Shown here in pieces: positions 35,675 to 48,167 of a stretch of DNA of 64,000 bases (positions are counted from its first letter, which is position 1; each line of letters starts with the position of its first letter). The stretch is from Marasmius tenuissimus (taxonomy: Eukaryota > Basidiomycota > Agaricomycetes > Agaricales > Marasmiaceae). Made by a program: the position numbers and the translations under genes. The DNA lies in assembly GCA_029532415.1 (NCBI GenBank), contig JAQOTA010000015.1, positions 1,116,001-1,180,000 of the forward strand. The letters run 5' to 3'. The notes beneath the pieces are model-generated. The model searched no databases. It was not told the origin of the DNA and saw only the letters and a list, made by a program, of their open reading frames with translations.

Positions 35675-35836
35675 CGCTTCAAGCTCAGGAGAGCGTTCCT
35701 CGAGCGATGCGACCAGGCCAGCCTCCAAGGCCGCAGCGGCGATGGCGACAGCAATCAAAGTGGTAAGAGTGGCAAAGAACTAGAGATTGAGAGTGAGAAC
35801 ATAGCTCGGAGAAAAGTTTTAGAGACTGACTTTCAT
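35675..35836 (-). CDS. probable small secreted protein, N-terminal exons only
   Basis: ATG AAA at 35831-35836 meets a GTCAGT donor. After a 51-nt intron ending CTAG the frame continues at 35779-35675 as FFATLTTLIAVAIAAA, a textbook signal peptide, then LEAGLVASLEERSPELEA, where a GTACGT donor follows. A TATAAAA on the minus strand (35903-35909) lies 67 bp upstream. The next exons are uncertain. If the last donor is not used, the protein ends after 54 residues; otherwise it continues toward 35370, where two frames are open. The family is not recognised. I am fairly sure of the signal-peptide exon and unsure of the mature part. Confidence 0.5.
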
Positions 35837-36488
35837 GGCTTTGGAAGAGGTTGAATGCGTAGAACGGTTATTGTACTCAAAATGTACTCGAAATTTGTGG
35901 TCTTTTATACTCGAATCGGAGTAGAGCCGGATCGACCCTAGGCTGCTCACAAAGCCCAGGCCATCCAGTTCCTGGTTGGAGCGAGAGAGGTACATGTGAG
36001 TAGCAGTGATCTGTCTTGAACCGTGTGGTCACTGGTGTCCGAGGTTGTGGGTAGCCCTTGACATATGAAATGAGGGCTGTGGATCTGAGAGGCCGGGAAC
36101 GTCAGAAAAAAATCCTACGCTCCTGAGCCCATGACGTCCTCGACTTTGGTTTCAAGTAAGTAACTTGGTCGGCCAGACTAGTGCAAAACTCGGGTTTGGC
36201 CGAGTCAATCTCCCACGACAGCGACGGCAGGCAGACGAGATGTGGCTGTGCTACTTACACTTACACCACGTCAACGCCGCCAACTGTCGCTTGACCTCCT
36301 CCCTTCGCGTCATCTCTCCCACAAGTTCTGCTCATCGCGTTCAGTGGCTGTTTATCCTACATTTCGTTCAGTTCTGGTAACTTGAAGTAATCTAGTCGAG
36401 CAGAACGATTGAAGGTGAGCATTTCGAGCCATCTGCACGAGTTTTCGCTTTGTTTTTCTCTAATGTTCTGCTTAAAAGACCACCAGTA
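35837..36488. other. intergenic, divergent promoters
   Basis: This region lies between the probable secreted-protein gene (-) and the coiled TM protein gene (+). Only the minus-strand TATA at 35903-35909 is identifiable. No other feature is supported. Confidence 0.5.
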
Positions 36489-39400
36489 ATGGTAGTCAAA
36501 AAGCAACGTACGGTCGTAACAGGGCCAGCTGGGCCTTCTACACCCGCCCCGGCAATGGCGTCGAGGACAAACTCGTCACAGGCATTGCCGAAGAGCTCCC
36601 ATAAACCGAATGCAACGCCCATGGCGAATTCCAATTCTCCAGTAAAGGCGACAAGTAAGAAGAAGGAGAAAAAGAAAACAAAGCCGAAGACTTCAGCATC
36701 CTGGATGGACACTCTTCTCCTCATTCTCCTTTCCGCTTTTACCCTCTATGCCTATAATTCCTGCTCTTCATCCGACCCCATATCACTATCACATACCCTC
36801 GAAAACCCACTTTGTCGGTCGTTGTACAGGTACAAGACCTACGTCGTCGACCCATACCTCCTACCTCCTCTTCAAAACGCCTATGAAACCGTGGTCTCGC
36901 ACCCGACGGTCGAGAAACAGCTCGAACAGATAGCACCCTACGTCGAACGCGTCAAACCGCATGTAGATCGCGCTGCGAGAACCGTTGGACACCACACACA
37001 GCAAACGTATACTACTGTTGTCCGTCCGACGTGGAATAAATTCGTCGTACCCGTCTCTGGGAGAGCATGGAATGTAGCCTCGACACAATATCAGAAGTCA
37101 ATCCATCCTCTCATTCAGCCATACCTGAGGCAGGTGTCACAACAATTCCATCCGTACACTTCCCAAATCACGTCTTACTCGGACTCGATCACTTCCACGG
37201 CCAGCAATATTTACGCTCAAGCCCATCCCTACGGCGTTCGCGCAGCGGGTTATGCAGAGGTCGCGTACCACCATGGAGAGCGCTGCGGTTCTATCGTCGC
37301 GGAGTACTCCCATCGCATATACGTTATACTTCGTCCTTACCTCCTGAAGGCCTACTGGTGGATCAAAGCTACCGGTGGTGTAGTGTACCAACGTACGAAG
37401 CCTCTTGTTGTTCAAGCATGGGGCACCTACGTCGACCCTCACCTTAGGAGAATTTGGGAGAAGGTTGTTGAGCTGAGCGGAAAGCGTGATGCGAATGGGA
37501 ACGGTGTTAATGGAAGTGCACGGACGCCAAGCTCCTACGGAGCGAAGGCATCGACCGTTATAGAGGAAACCAAAGCCTCTGCAGCTGAAGAAACTAGTAC
37601 TGACGAGGCCGCCCCAGCTTCTTCGGCTGTTTCGACGACGGGATCTGCCACCCTTGAACCTGTCGAAACTGCTGCGAGCCCCGAGGTACCAGAAGAACCA
37701 ATCGTTCCTGTTGCTTCAGTCACTTCGAGCTCTTCGTCATCGGAGACCCAGGCTCGCACCACCGAGGAACTCGCATCTGCTTCGTCAGTTATTGCCGATA
37801 GAGCTCCACCGGTGGAGATTAAATCTTCTCTGGCTGAAGAAATCGCCTCGTCTTCGAGCTCTGTTGCAGATTCGCCCTCTTCTCCATCTCCTACCGCCGC
37901 CTCATCCTCGACAGCATCCATTCACGCGACAGAAGAACTTGCATCCGCCTCGTCAGTTATTGCCGCACGACATGCACCATCCGATGTCGAATCTTCGTTG
38001 GTTGAAGAAATTAGCTCAACAAAAAGCTCTGTCACGGCTTCCTCTGCAGTGCCTACGCAAACTCAGGAATCGGATGACCTAGACGCTTTCCTATCTGACT
38101 TGGGGGTAAAAGACGATGCTAAGTCCCAAGCTTCGAACGAGAGCGGCGACGACGAACTCGATTCCTTCCTCTCTGACCTGGGTTTGGACGATGGCGCTCA
38201 ACAAGCCGTTGGACAAGAACAGGAGCAGGTCCAAGCCCCGCAGCAAGAGGAGGAAGAGTCTCCCGAAGCCCGCGCCCTCCGAATTCAAGAGAAGCGTGAA
38301 AATCTTACAGGTCGACACAGTACCTGGGAAAGTAAGGTAGCGAAACTCATGGATGAATCGGAGAAAGAAGTTCGGGATTTTCTTGATGCCGTGAGAGGTA
38401 TTGCAGCTGCGGTCGTTGCCGGTTAGTTTATCCCCTATCTTGGAATGCGATGGGCTGCTGACACTGTCATAGGTAAGGGACCAGACTCGGCGTTAGTTGC
38501 CGTTGTGGACTCGAAGGTCGATATCAAGGCTTTGACTGATATCGATGGTGTTCGTATCAACAAGATGCTGGATGCACTGGAGAAGGAGGGAGAGAGGTTG
38601 TTGAGCGGCGTTGAGGGCTGGGTAAAACGCGAGTCTACGATTGATGCCAGTAAAACGAGTGGTATGTCTTTGGCGTTTTTTCGTGTGGGCAGAGTTCTGA
38701 CGCGGGTTGATTGGTCTAGATGAGGAGAAGAAGAAGAAACTGGCCAAGCTTGAGCAACTGGTGAACAAAGTCAAGGATAGATTCCAAGAAAAGGTTGCAG
38801 ATATGCAACAGAAGGTACACCAGTGGTTCAGAAGCGTCAAGGACATTGAGGCCAATGAGGTTAGTCGACCCTGCTACGTAGTTCGCACCAAGACTGATGT
38901 GATCTGCTCAAACTCTCTCTCAGTGCCTCCGACTTAACCGAGAGGTCAAGGGGCTCACTGACCGTGCACAATCCGACATCGGGATGGATTACGCGTGGCT
39001 GGAGGACGTGACATACGAAGATTGGCAAAGGTACCATGACTTGATGAGGGGTGGGTACCTTTTCCCCTTATATCTTTGTACTTCCTTACTCAATGGTTCG
39101 TTGCAACAGCCGCTGAACACTTTGACAAGAATATCCGATACATCCAGAACCCGACACAGAACGAACATCCAGGCGCCCTCCCGGCGGCATTTACTGGGTT
39201 GGTGGGCACATATAAGTCGAATCTGGAAACCAAACGTCCTCCTGTGAACGCTGAGGGTGAAGTTCAAGACATGGATCCTTTGCTGTTTGCACTTGACTCG
39301 TTAGGCCAAGAATTGGATCTTATGGTGCTGGGATGGGACTGGAGAGCGAAGGAAATCGAGAACAAAGGGAAGGAAGCTGTTCAAGGCCCTGAGCCTGAAC

Positions 39401-39588
39401 CTGAAGTAGTGGCACCTGAAACGAAGGTGGAGGAAGAGGAACCGGTAAAGATTCTACCCATCTCACCGCCGCCTGTGAAGGAAAAGTTGGAAGGTACTGC
39501 GCAGGTACCTTTCATTGGGAAGAGCAAGGAGCAGGTCGAACAGGCGTTCAAGGTTGCTGGTGTGGGCGCGGAAGGTGAAGAGTTGTGA
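36489..39588 (+). CDS. unrecognised large protein with one N-terminal TM segment
   Basis: Five exons (36489-38421, 38473-38661, 38720-38859, 38924-39050, 39110-39588) give 955 residues in frame. A Lys-rich N-terminus (KKKEKKKTKPKT) precedes a single membrane helix, SWMDTLLLILLSAFTLYAY. A long Tyr/His/Pro-rich helical region follows with spaced PYVERVKPHVDRAA and RPYLLKAYWW units, resembling amphipathic lipid-binding repeats. The middle is Ser/Glu-rich and contains two copies of an ELASASSVIA...EEI unit (about 37757-37865 and 37931-38030) and two of LDxFLSDLG. The C-terminal third is charged and coiled (KKLAKLEQLVNKVKDRFQEK). I do not recognise a named family. An ER or mitochondrial outer-membrane tethering role would be a guess. 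Confidence 0.8.
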
Positions 39589-40067
39589 TTGTCTCAATCG
39601 TGCTTATTCCATACTCGAATGCTTGCTTTGCCCCTCTGTCCGGCTCTCGATATCCCTGGAACTTTTTTTGCAATCGTACTTACATTACACTCACATGTAT
39701 TCCATTCCAATCTTGTTCGTTCTGCCCATCATTCAAACTGTCTTTTCTCGTGCGTAGATTTCGCGAGCTTAGTACACGTTCATTCCTTCACCCCTTTCCG
39801 TCAATGTTTTCGCTAGCATTGCCATTTTCGCTGTCATTATACAACCTTATGAAGCTTCTGGGTATTTATTGCTTATTTCATTGGTTTGTGTTGGCTCAGA
39901 CTATAGCGAGTATCATCAACCTGCGAGCTTCTGTAAGGCGGCTGGACCCCTCGAGACTGAGCGAGGCAGTGAGTACTTGAGGGCCGGTCAACCCGAGTCA
40001 AACGCGCGCGCACGACCCTGGCACAAACGAACAACGTAAACTCATCCAACTCTCGCCAAAGGTCACA
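39589..40067. other. intergenic spacer
   Basis: This spacer holds the 3' end of the coiled TM protein gene and the promoter of the DUF2015 gene. It is pyrimidine-rich on the plus strand. No gene is seen. Confidence 0.5.
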
Positions 40068-40623
40068 ATGATATTCTACCTCTCCATCCTTACTTTCATC
40101 TTCCTTATTCTCATTTTAATTCACCGTTTTTACAAGCCGTTCCTCCCCGCAATGCCTCTTCCAGCCGCTCTCACCAACCGCTTGCCTCGGATGCCTCGAC
40201 GACAGGGCTATACGCAATTGTCTACGTTCTCGAGTCAGGCGGCAGCTGGTCTCACGTCCTCGAATTTCGATATCGAATCCGCGAACATACTTGCTGGGGA
40301 CTCGAGAGCGGGATTGGATGAGCAGGGCGTCAGAGAAGTCGAGTCTATCATGAGGGAAATGAGGGTCGGGTGAGTTACATTACACTGCTTCCCCCGCATA
40401 TTATGGCGAGGTTGTTCGACTGGGATTCAATACTGAATACTGGCTATCGTTCTCCTTCACAGATTCGACCAGGCTCGTCTCATCAGGCACAACCGAATTC
40501 TCGCGGCGAATGGAATCGATCCCTCTGGTGCGTCCTAAGTTACTTGTGCTGAATCGTTGCAGTGCTGACCCATGCTCTATTCCAGGTATGCCGCTCGACT
40601 CGAAGGCGGTAACGCGTCTCTAG
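40068..40623 (+). CDS. DUF2015 family small membrane protein
   Basis: Three exons (40068-40369, 40463-40527, 40586-40623) give 134 residues. The protein opens with a strongly hydrophobic helix (MIFYLSILTFIFLILILI), likely a signal anchor. The fungal DUF2015 core follows: IESANILAGDSRAGLDEQG, VESIMREMRVGFDQARLIRH and NRILAANGIDPSG-MPLDSKAV. The length fits the family, whose function is unknown. The gene converges on the Doa10 gene, with 355 bp between stops. Confidence 0.88.
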
Positions 40624-40978
40624 TTGTGGAGTGACGTGTTGAACACGTCTGTCGAAGGCGTAGGGCTTATACTACTGTTTCGTGCTGCGGGCAGAAAATC
40701 TATTGTTGTTCCAATTGCTGTACACGTTCTCTTACTTGCTTTCAATATCGGACACTGCTACTTACCTTACTACGCTCTCTTTACTGGGCTTTTGTCCTCT
40801 CCAAACCGAAACACCTGGCACCCCTGGTCTCAATCAGCACCGCAGTCGTTGTAATCTATGACTATTCTTGGAACTCCGTGTTTTTGTGTGCATTGAATAT
40901 TGAATAGCTATGGTCGCTCCCGATCCATTATAAAGATAGGTATACAATACAGTAAAAGTTCCTTACTCGCTAACTATT
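40624..40978. other. convergent intergenic spacer
   Basis: This spacer holds the 3' ends of the DUF2015 gene (+) and the Doa10 gene (-). Nothing else is seen. Confidence 0.5.
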
Positions 40979-43900
40979 CTAGTCGGAAACTTCACCAGCG
41001 ATCTCATCTAGTTGTGCGGGAGCATCAATCGCGGCTTGAGGTTCTTCAAGTGTCGCCTCAGGTGTTTCAACTTCTTGCGGGGGCATGGACTCAGGTTCGT
41101 GGTTCTTCAATCTCATCTCTACCAAGAACTCCTTGTCCCTGACCGACTGTGACCACGAGGCGAGCCCATCATGCAATAAGAGGGATGAGCGTGCCAAGGC
41201 TGTTACCACGAAGATTCCGGGATAGACATGGGTAACTGAAAGCCAGAAGATGAGAACCAAGAAAGCGAAGCTCGAAAGACAAGACGTACACATGAACCGG
41301 GTGTCGAATGCGACGGAGGGGATTAGGTATTGGACTCCTCGGAACAGTACGCCTGGAAGCAAAATCATCCCAACCAGCCCGCCAAGGAGAGGAAGAATGA
41401 CATCTTTCGTCGCAGCAACAGGATCAGGATTTGTCCATCCATTGTGTTTGATCTGATCAAGGGCATTAGCTGCAGCACAATCCCAAACATCAAGATCACA
41501 TACCTGTTGAATCCCCCGAGCAACCTGATGTTCGGGATGTACGCGCGTAACCCGCAGAACAATCCGCATATACAACAATCCCAAAGCCCACGAATCCACC
41601 ACCCGAATACGAGGAACCCAATCAGGTTCTAAGAACAACCGGATAGGTATGATCATGTAGAGGTCCGCAACGATGGCGATGAAAACAGGAATAACAACGC
41701 CCAAGGAAAATACCATATAGCTCGACTTCCCCATCCAGACCATGCCATGCTTGACAACAACAACCCACAAAGGGGCTCTGGGTCCTCCATGGTCAACTCT
41801 TTGGCGCCGTTTATCCACCTTGTCGATCGACCGTCCGACAACGTAGCATCCCCAGAGCAAATAGAAGCCAGCAATGACAGAGTATCCGTCATGCACCTCC
41901 TTCGGCGTGAATAACCTGAAGAAGGCCCGTCCAAGAAGAATAGGGGCCGAAACGCTGAGCCCAAGGCACAAAGCTCCGATGATCCACAACAGGGTGATGA
42001 ACCCGATGATACGGTATCGGAAGTGCGGCGGGATGTATACTACGGTATAATCATCCTGAATATTTCGCTTGGCCTTCAGCGTTTCTCCATCCTGCTGAGC
42101 CATCAAGAGCTTCGCACCATCGTCCACTGGTTGACCCGTCGCGGTGACAGCAACGGTCGCGCGCATATCCCTCGGTAAAGCCAGGTGGTCCGTATGGGGT
42201 ACCCGCCTAAACGTCCCATCATAATCAGCCAACACCGCGTCATGGGCAGTACGTGCCCGAAATATGTTGAAGTTCCACGTTCTTGGTGTGAACTCTTCGG
42301 CACCATATCGTCCACCAAAGAAGTATGAAGTCAATCTCAGCCGTGCAGCCAAGTATTTCCAGACCACGGTCGCGATCTTTTTCAGAGCCTTCCGTGGACG
42401 GAAGTAGACCATTGTATATGGTAGCACAAAATGCAAGAAAAGGAGGTCGATAGGCACGTTTGACAGCGGTTCTCTGAACAACAATATTAACAACTTCAAA
42501 CGTCATATTGTGGGAAACAAAAACACACCGATTCTTCCATCTGAATGGCATGATAGACCTCGAACCAAGGAGTAGCAGTCCAGCTACGCTGCCGACCGTT
42601 ATCGCAACAACGAACGAATACATGATTCCGCTGATGAAGATCTTTCTCAGCTGAACTAGGGTTGGTCGATCGAGGATATCACGAATTGGGTGCGAGTTCT
42701 GGTCCTGGGGATCTTTTATGAACCACATAGCGCCAGGGCGCATGACGCTCCGACAACCCGAAAGAAGGACGGCGAAGGAATACCTAGAACAGCCGAAAGT
42801 TACAGAAACGTCTGCACTACGAGAGGAGGATACTCACATGAACATGGTCCCGGCAATCCAGTGGTAGAACATCGCGGTCAGCGGTGCTTGATAGAAGAAA
42901 ACGGCTCTCGACGCGAGGTTGGCTTCAGGGAATAACCAAATCGTGCACAAGTCCAAAACAAGACCGCACCCGAATGGGAATACCACGAGTTCTATGAAAA
43001 TGAAAGTCGCGACCTATGGAGAGGGAATTTCTCAGCCGCAATCAAGAGCATTGGTGATAAATGCGTACCTTGAGAACAAGAAGTTGTTGACGAACAGCAA
43101 CCCTAACCGCGCGTCCCGCTGACCTGACATTCCCAACGGTCAAGACGTTGAGGTAAATACCAAGTCCCAGCGCAACCATAATGTATCCCAGAAACACCGA
43201 GAAGATTCTTTCACTCGGACCATCCCCAGTTGCGAACTGCTTCCACCCGTCGAGTAATTCAGACGACCCAACTCTGACTTCCTTTCCAATAGGCGCGAAG
43301 TAAGACTCGATGGTGTTCATAAAAGCAGGCATAGTGCGATCGAGCCAGGAGGATGTTGGAGCCGGCGTTGGAAGAACTACTTCCTCAACAGTCTTGGACG
43401 AGAAGAACTCCATGGAACGATTTGTCGCATCTAATATCAGGTCGAACTTGTGTCGATATTAGTGGGTGCTTCGTTGGGGGGTAAAACACAACGAACTCAC
43501 AGTCGAGATACAAGCGTCTTTCGCAGAATCGGCGCGCCCTTGACCCAGAGCCACTCTGATCAACGAAAGGGTCACGGTCATTAGGAGGTTCCAGAGAAAT
43601 CGGCCTAGGCGCATGTATGGAGGAACCACGAAATGACTGATGAGGAACACGACTCCATCAACAACGGGATCTGTTATGAGACGGATGGCTCGAATTGGTA
43701 GATGTGCAAGGTGAAAGACGCGAGTAGGGTCAAGCTTTCGTGCTGTTGTCAGCACGAAAAACTCCAACGGATGTATCGGACACTCACAGAAAGTAAGGCC
43801 GATGTCTTTCCAATAGTGAATGGTAGGCAGATCCCAACTCCTATAGCCGTGTCAAGCAAGAAAATCATGAGTGCGGCCTGTGCATATTTCAGTATCTGGC

Positions 43901-46453
43901 GCGCCACAAATAAATAATAGATTGGACTCACATTCTGGAAAACGCCATACACCGGGCCTCTCAGTCCAATGGCCTCCATCGCACCATCCATGTCGTCCTC
44001 AACGCCCCCCTCCAAATCATCATTGAGCTCACCCGCGATAGGATCACCTTGACCAGCTACATCTTGCGGACGGGCATCGTCGGCGTCATCAGCAACACCC
44101 GCTACGACCTGCTCATTTCGGGGAACAAGCCGGTCATCCTCCTCGGCATCCCAAGGTGCATTAGCACCATCAGCGTCCTCATCCTCGTCCTCGTCTTCAT
44201 CATGTTCGGCATCTAGTCCCTCTAGAACCTCCTGCGCAAGCTCCTCGCCAATGGCAGGTATTCTCACGAATCCCTCCTCGTCATCATCTTCCTCCTCCTC
44301 TTCGTCATCCTCTGTCTCGCTTTCAGACCCCTCAGATGCACCAACAGGTGACATCCGCTCTCCATCGTGCTCATCTCCCGCCAAAGTTTCCTCGTCCACA
44401 CTATCAGAAACCGCACCTTCATCCTTAAAGAAGTGATCAAAGCCGTCCGAGTTCGCCACCAGCTCATCGTCATCCTCAACATGCGTACCGTTCAACATCG
44501 AAGGCCCCGCCTCCGCAGTGGCATTTCTTCCAAAGTACTCGTCATCCACATTCAAATCCTCGGGTGCTCTGTAGGTAGCCAGGCTTGGCGAAGCCAAAGG
44601 AGTCTTTGCTGTCTTTCCTGAGGGGGTAGATGGTCCCGAAATCGGTGTTACAGTCGAAGGCATCGGAGGCCTGCGAATGACTGGATTAGGCATGTGTGAA
44701 ATGGTAGGGGGTAATGGATGTTGGCGGAATGTCGTTGGAAAAGGGTTTTCTTCTTCGGAGGTAGTCGAGGAAGCCGGAGGCACGGCGAAGGTCGGTCCTA
44801 CATAGCCAGGTGGGGAGATATTACTAGTGTCTGTTTGATTGGAAGTTGAGGAAGACGGAACTGGTTGACCAGGAGGAGGGAACACAAAGGAAAAGGGGAT
44901 CGAGCCTGCTGGGCGTTCGAGTGTCACGTCGGGGAAGAATGTGGCCGGCGGCGAAGGCGTGGAAGACGCCGCCACTGGTGTTGAAGAGGGTGACGATGGC
45001 TGACCCGAAGCATCGGACTGGAAATCTTCGACAGATGAAATTTCGGGAGAGGGTAAGGACGGTAGGTCTGCTGGATTCAACGGGGCTCCAGGCGCATTCG
45101 GCAATCCACCCATTTCGTGTCTCCTTCGAGCACCACTTTGCCTCGCCGCATGTAATCGTCGCGCGAAATTTCTTCGCCGTATCCTCTCTTGCTTGACGTC
45201 ACGTTCCGGAATAATATCGCCAGGTATGTTAGTCGCGTTCCTTTGTCTTCTCCTAGCGCGCAGTTCAGCGAAGCGATCCAATTCGTCCGCATCTCTCCTT
45301 CTGTTAGGATCAAAATCTGCAACTTCTTCATCACGTCCAGCAAGCATTGCATCAAGCGCCCGCATTGCTTCGAGCTGTCTTTGAGCTAATGCCAGGCGTG
45401 CATTAACATCATGTTGCTGACGCCGGGCGGGTTCCTGGGGGGGACGTGGGACATCCAAGACACCGTTTTCCTGGTTTACAGCGACCTCATCATCGAACAC
45501 ACCTGGTCGCGCGTTTTGTGCAATCCATTCTCGAAGAAGGAATATAGCCACAAAAGTCAAAACGACAAGTGAGGCGATAATTTGGCCTGTGAAGATATCT
45601 GAGGACACGGATAACCAAACTGGGTGATTGAGAACCCAAGATACAAGTGGTACGTCTTCATCGGAGAAAGGAGGTTCTGGACGTGGAAATGGTGTTGCGG
45701 CTGCTTGGGCAGCGCGTTCGACTTCTTCTTTGGCCTTCGCAATGACGTGATACTGGAAAGGACCCATGCTCACAAGACTTCCTGTATTTCCTTCGGGCGG
45801 CAAAGCTGGGCGCGGGCGGTCACTGATCCACCAAGCACTGAAATTAAGGGTGAGTCATGGTCCTGTGAGGAAGCAAAACAAACAGAGACGCACGCATTAT
45901 CTCCCAGCGAAAAGTACATCCTCCACGACCACACTGTAATGAGAGGAACGATCGCTAGCCATATTATTGCCACCACAAAAGCCCTCAACCCGAATATGAT
46001 TGCGAAGAACGACTGTTTGGCGAGCTGTCGCATCATCAAGAAAGGAGGGAGCGTTGAAGGCATATCAGGCGCGTAAACTGTTGAAAAGAAGCTCAGTTTG
46101 GTCACATAAAACGTGTTCAAGGCTGAGAAAACGACACCTTTTGTGAACGAATAGGGATGTTTGCAGACATCGCAAGTCTTCTTTTTGCTGTGAGAGAGCC
46201 ATGTCGTCAAGCTATCGAGGTTGGGAACGCTGTGAACACGCCTACACAAGAACGAGAAGAACAGCACAAACCAATCCTGATGAATGTATCGTATCGTTCC
46301 AGAGCATTTGCAAGGATGAAAGAGAGGCTGATCAGGTTCAGCGGGAGCACTGCAGATACGACATGTGTCTGTAAACGCATTCAGCGGAAGTGCCTCGACG
46401 ATTTCCAATGTTGAGAAGAACGGACCTTCAAATCCCTCTGCAGCTTCCTGCAT
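40979..46453 (-). CDS. SSM4: ERAD E3 ubiquitin ligase Doa10 (SSM4/TEB4/MARCH6 family)
   Basis: Ten exons are inferred (46272-46453, 46138-46211, 45894-46077, 43932-45837, 43788-43877, 43501-43734, 43069-43446, 42838-43013, 42529-42783, 40979-42473). The sum is 1657 residues, or 1640 if the 51-nt GTATGT...CAG stretch at 41453-41503 is spliced out as homology suggests. A RING-CH domain opens the protein: CRIC, HPCKCSGTIRYIHQDC (the last Cys spans an intron), then CDVC. An acidic cytosolic loop and many TM helices follow, including the conserved TD region with DLCTIWLFPEANL and APLTAMFYHWIAGTMFM. Doa10 sits in the ER and inner nuclear membrane and, with Ubc6/Ubc7, ubiquitinates misfolded or short-lived proteins. 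The start is the first true ATG (MQEAAEGF). Confidence 0.92.
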
Positions 46454-48167
46454 GTGTACCAAGACCGCTCAGACCGAGTGTAGAAAAGATGAAAGAGCTC
46501 AGTTAAGAGTCTTTGAGGTCGGAAAGGAAAGGGAGGTCGCTCGTTTTCTGCCGGTGTTGAAGGTGGTGTGTGCGACTTGTGCTCGGAGTCGCTGTGAGGT
46601 ACAGCCGAATTTGCTTAGTCATACGTTTGGGCACCTCCGACTGTACAAAATAACAAAATATTCGCACGATGGTGACTCCAGCTTCACCCTCCAGTGTACT
46701 AAAAATCTGGCTACGAGCTTGTTACATGCATGGTGGCCGCCTTTTATGGAAAAATAGCTTCGAATCTAGTCAGAAATTGCGGGAGGAGGAAACGCTGAGT
46801 AGCTTGAACCTTCAAAGGTGGGAGGGAGGCAAATTTCCGGCCGAAGGCTCAATCTGGAGTTCCAGCGCTCCCTACATCCCGCCGCACTGCTGAGCGACGC
46901 TTTTCTCTACGGGTTCTATAGAGACAAAAATCAAGCAAGCACTTCGGAACTTTCTGCTTCACTGGGTTATCCTGAGGAGGGTATCTCAATATCCGAGTCA
47001 GTGTTTGCCAGCTTCCGGAGAGGCTCAGCTCCACGGATTTCGGCCGTCAGTACAGAGTTGATATAGTAGAAAATGTCCACCAGAGACCTTGAATGCGAGT
47101 CTCGGAGTCGAAAAAGAGCTCCTTCGCGGCAATTTGTGCAGAAGAAGGATGGCCTCAATCTTTAAATACTAGTATGTCATCGTACACAGAAATAGCGCTC
47201 GGGACCCCGCGGGCTGGAGCTGGGCTGGAGCTGAAACTGGGTAAAACTGACTATTTAAGACGACATGCAGGTCTCGAGCCAGATTTGGGGGCTTTTTCCA
47301 AATCCAATTGTGGACCTAAGACTCAAAGGCTCAGAGAAGAAGTTTAACGCCACACTGAATCTAGACGTTCTCACGCCCTAATCCCTGAACCATATCCAGG
47401 ACTCGAAAGGTTGTGAGTACTCGCAGACCTCTTGAGTCCGTCGTATGATATCTTGATCTTGTTCTGCTGTTATCGGACACTCCATTTCTGTCAATTACAG
47501 AGCTTGAGCCCTCGGACCTCCCCAACGCCGGTACCCAATGAAACCCGACACGGTGTCACCTAGCTAGCAGCTAGTATGATTTTGCTGAACCAATGTTCTC
47601 AGGCACTCCTCGCCCTTGTGCCTCACAAACATCCCTCGAGTTCCATTAGCTTGCCATTCTTTGTCCGAGAATTATCTTTAGCCTACGATTCAGCGGGTCG
47701 ATTCTTACTTCATCAAAGCCACGGAGGCACCCCTCTAATCCGAGTTGTTTTACGAGCACCTGGCCCTAATTCGAAACTGAAGTCTTCATCGACCCTCGGA
47801 GTTTCATGATCATTGATGTAGACGAATTTAGCCTATAGAGCATGCCAGAAGGATCTTCCCAAGTAAAATTATGTCTGTTGGTGTTAGCCTGGAGATATGT
47901 AGAGATGTAGCCTCTTACTCGCACTAGAAAGATTATTCATGCAAGGGTAACTCCAGAGAACGCTGGGGGGATCCAGAAATTAGAATTGAGAAAATGATGT
48001 GGCAGTATCCGAACCATCTTTTCCGGCGGTCCGGATAGCGTCCTCGGACATAACTTTCCCAGGGCTGCAAGCTTGACTTCATTCCGCGACCTTGCAGGAC
48101 GTTGCTCGTTCAATCCCGCTCACTCGCTCGTTACATACCTTCGGCCTCGCTTAAATTGTCGGCTGCA
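46454..48167. other. intergenic, no gene seen
   Basis: This is about 1.7 kb between the Doa10 start (-) and the F-box gene (+). Open frames are short and unmatched. A short GCTGGAGCTG duplication occurs near 47213-47234. No RNA gene is seen. Confidence 0.5.
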
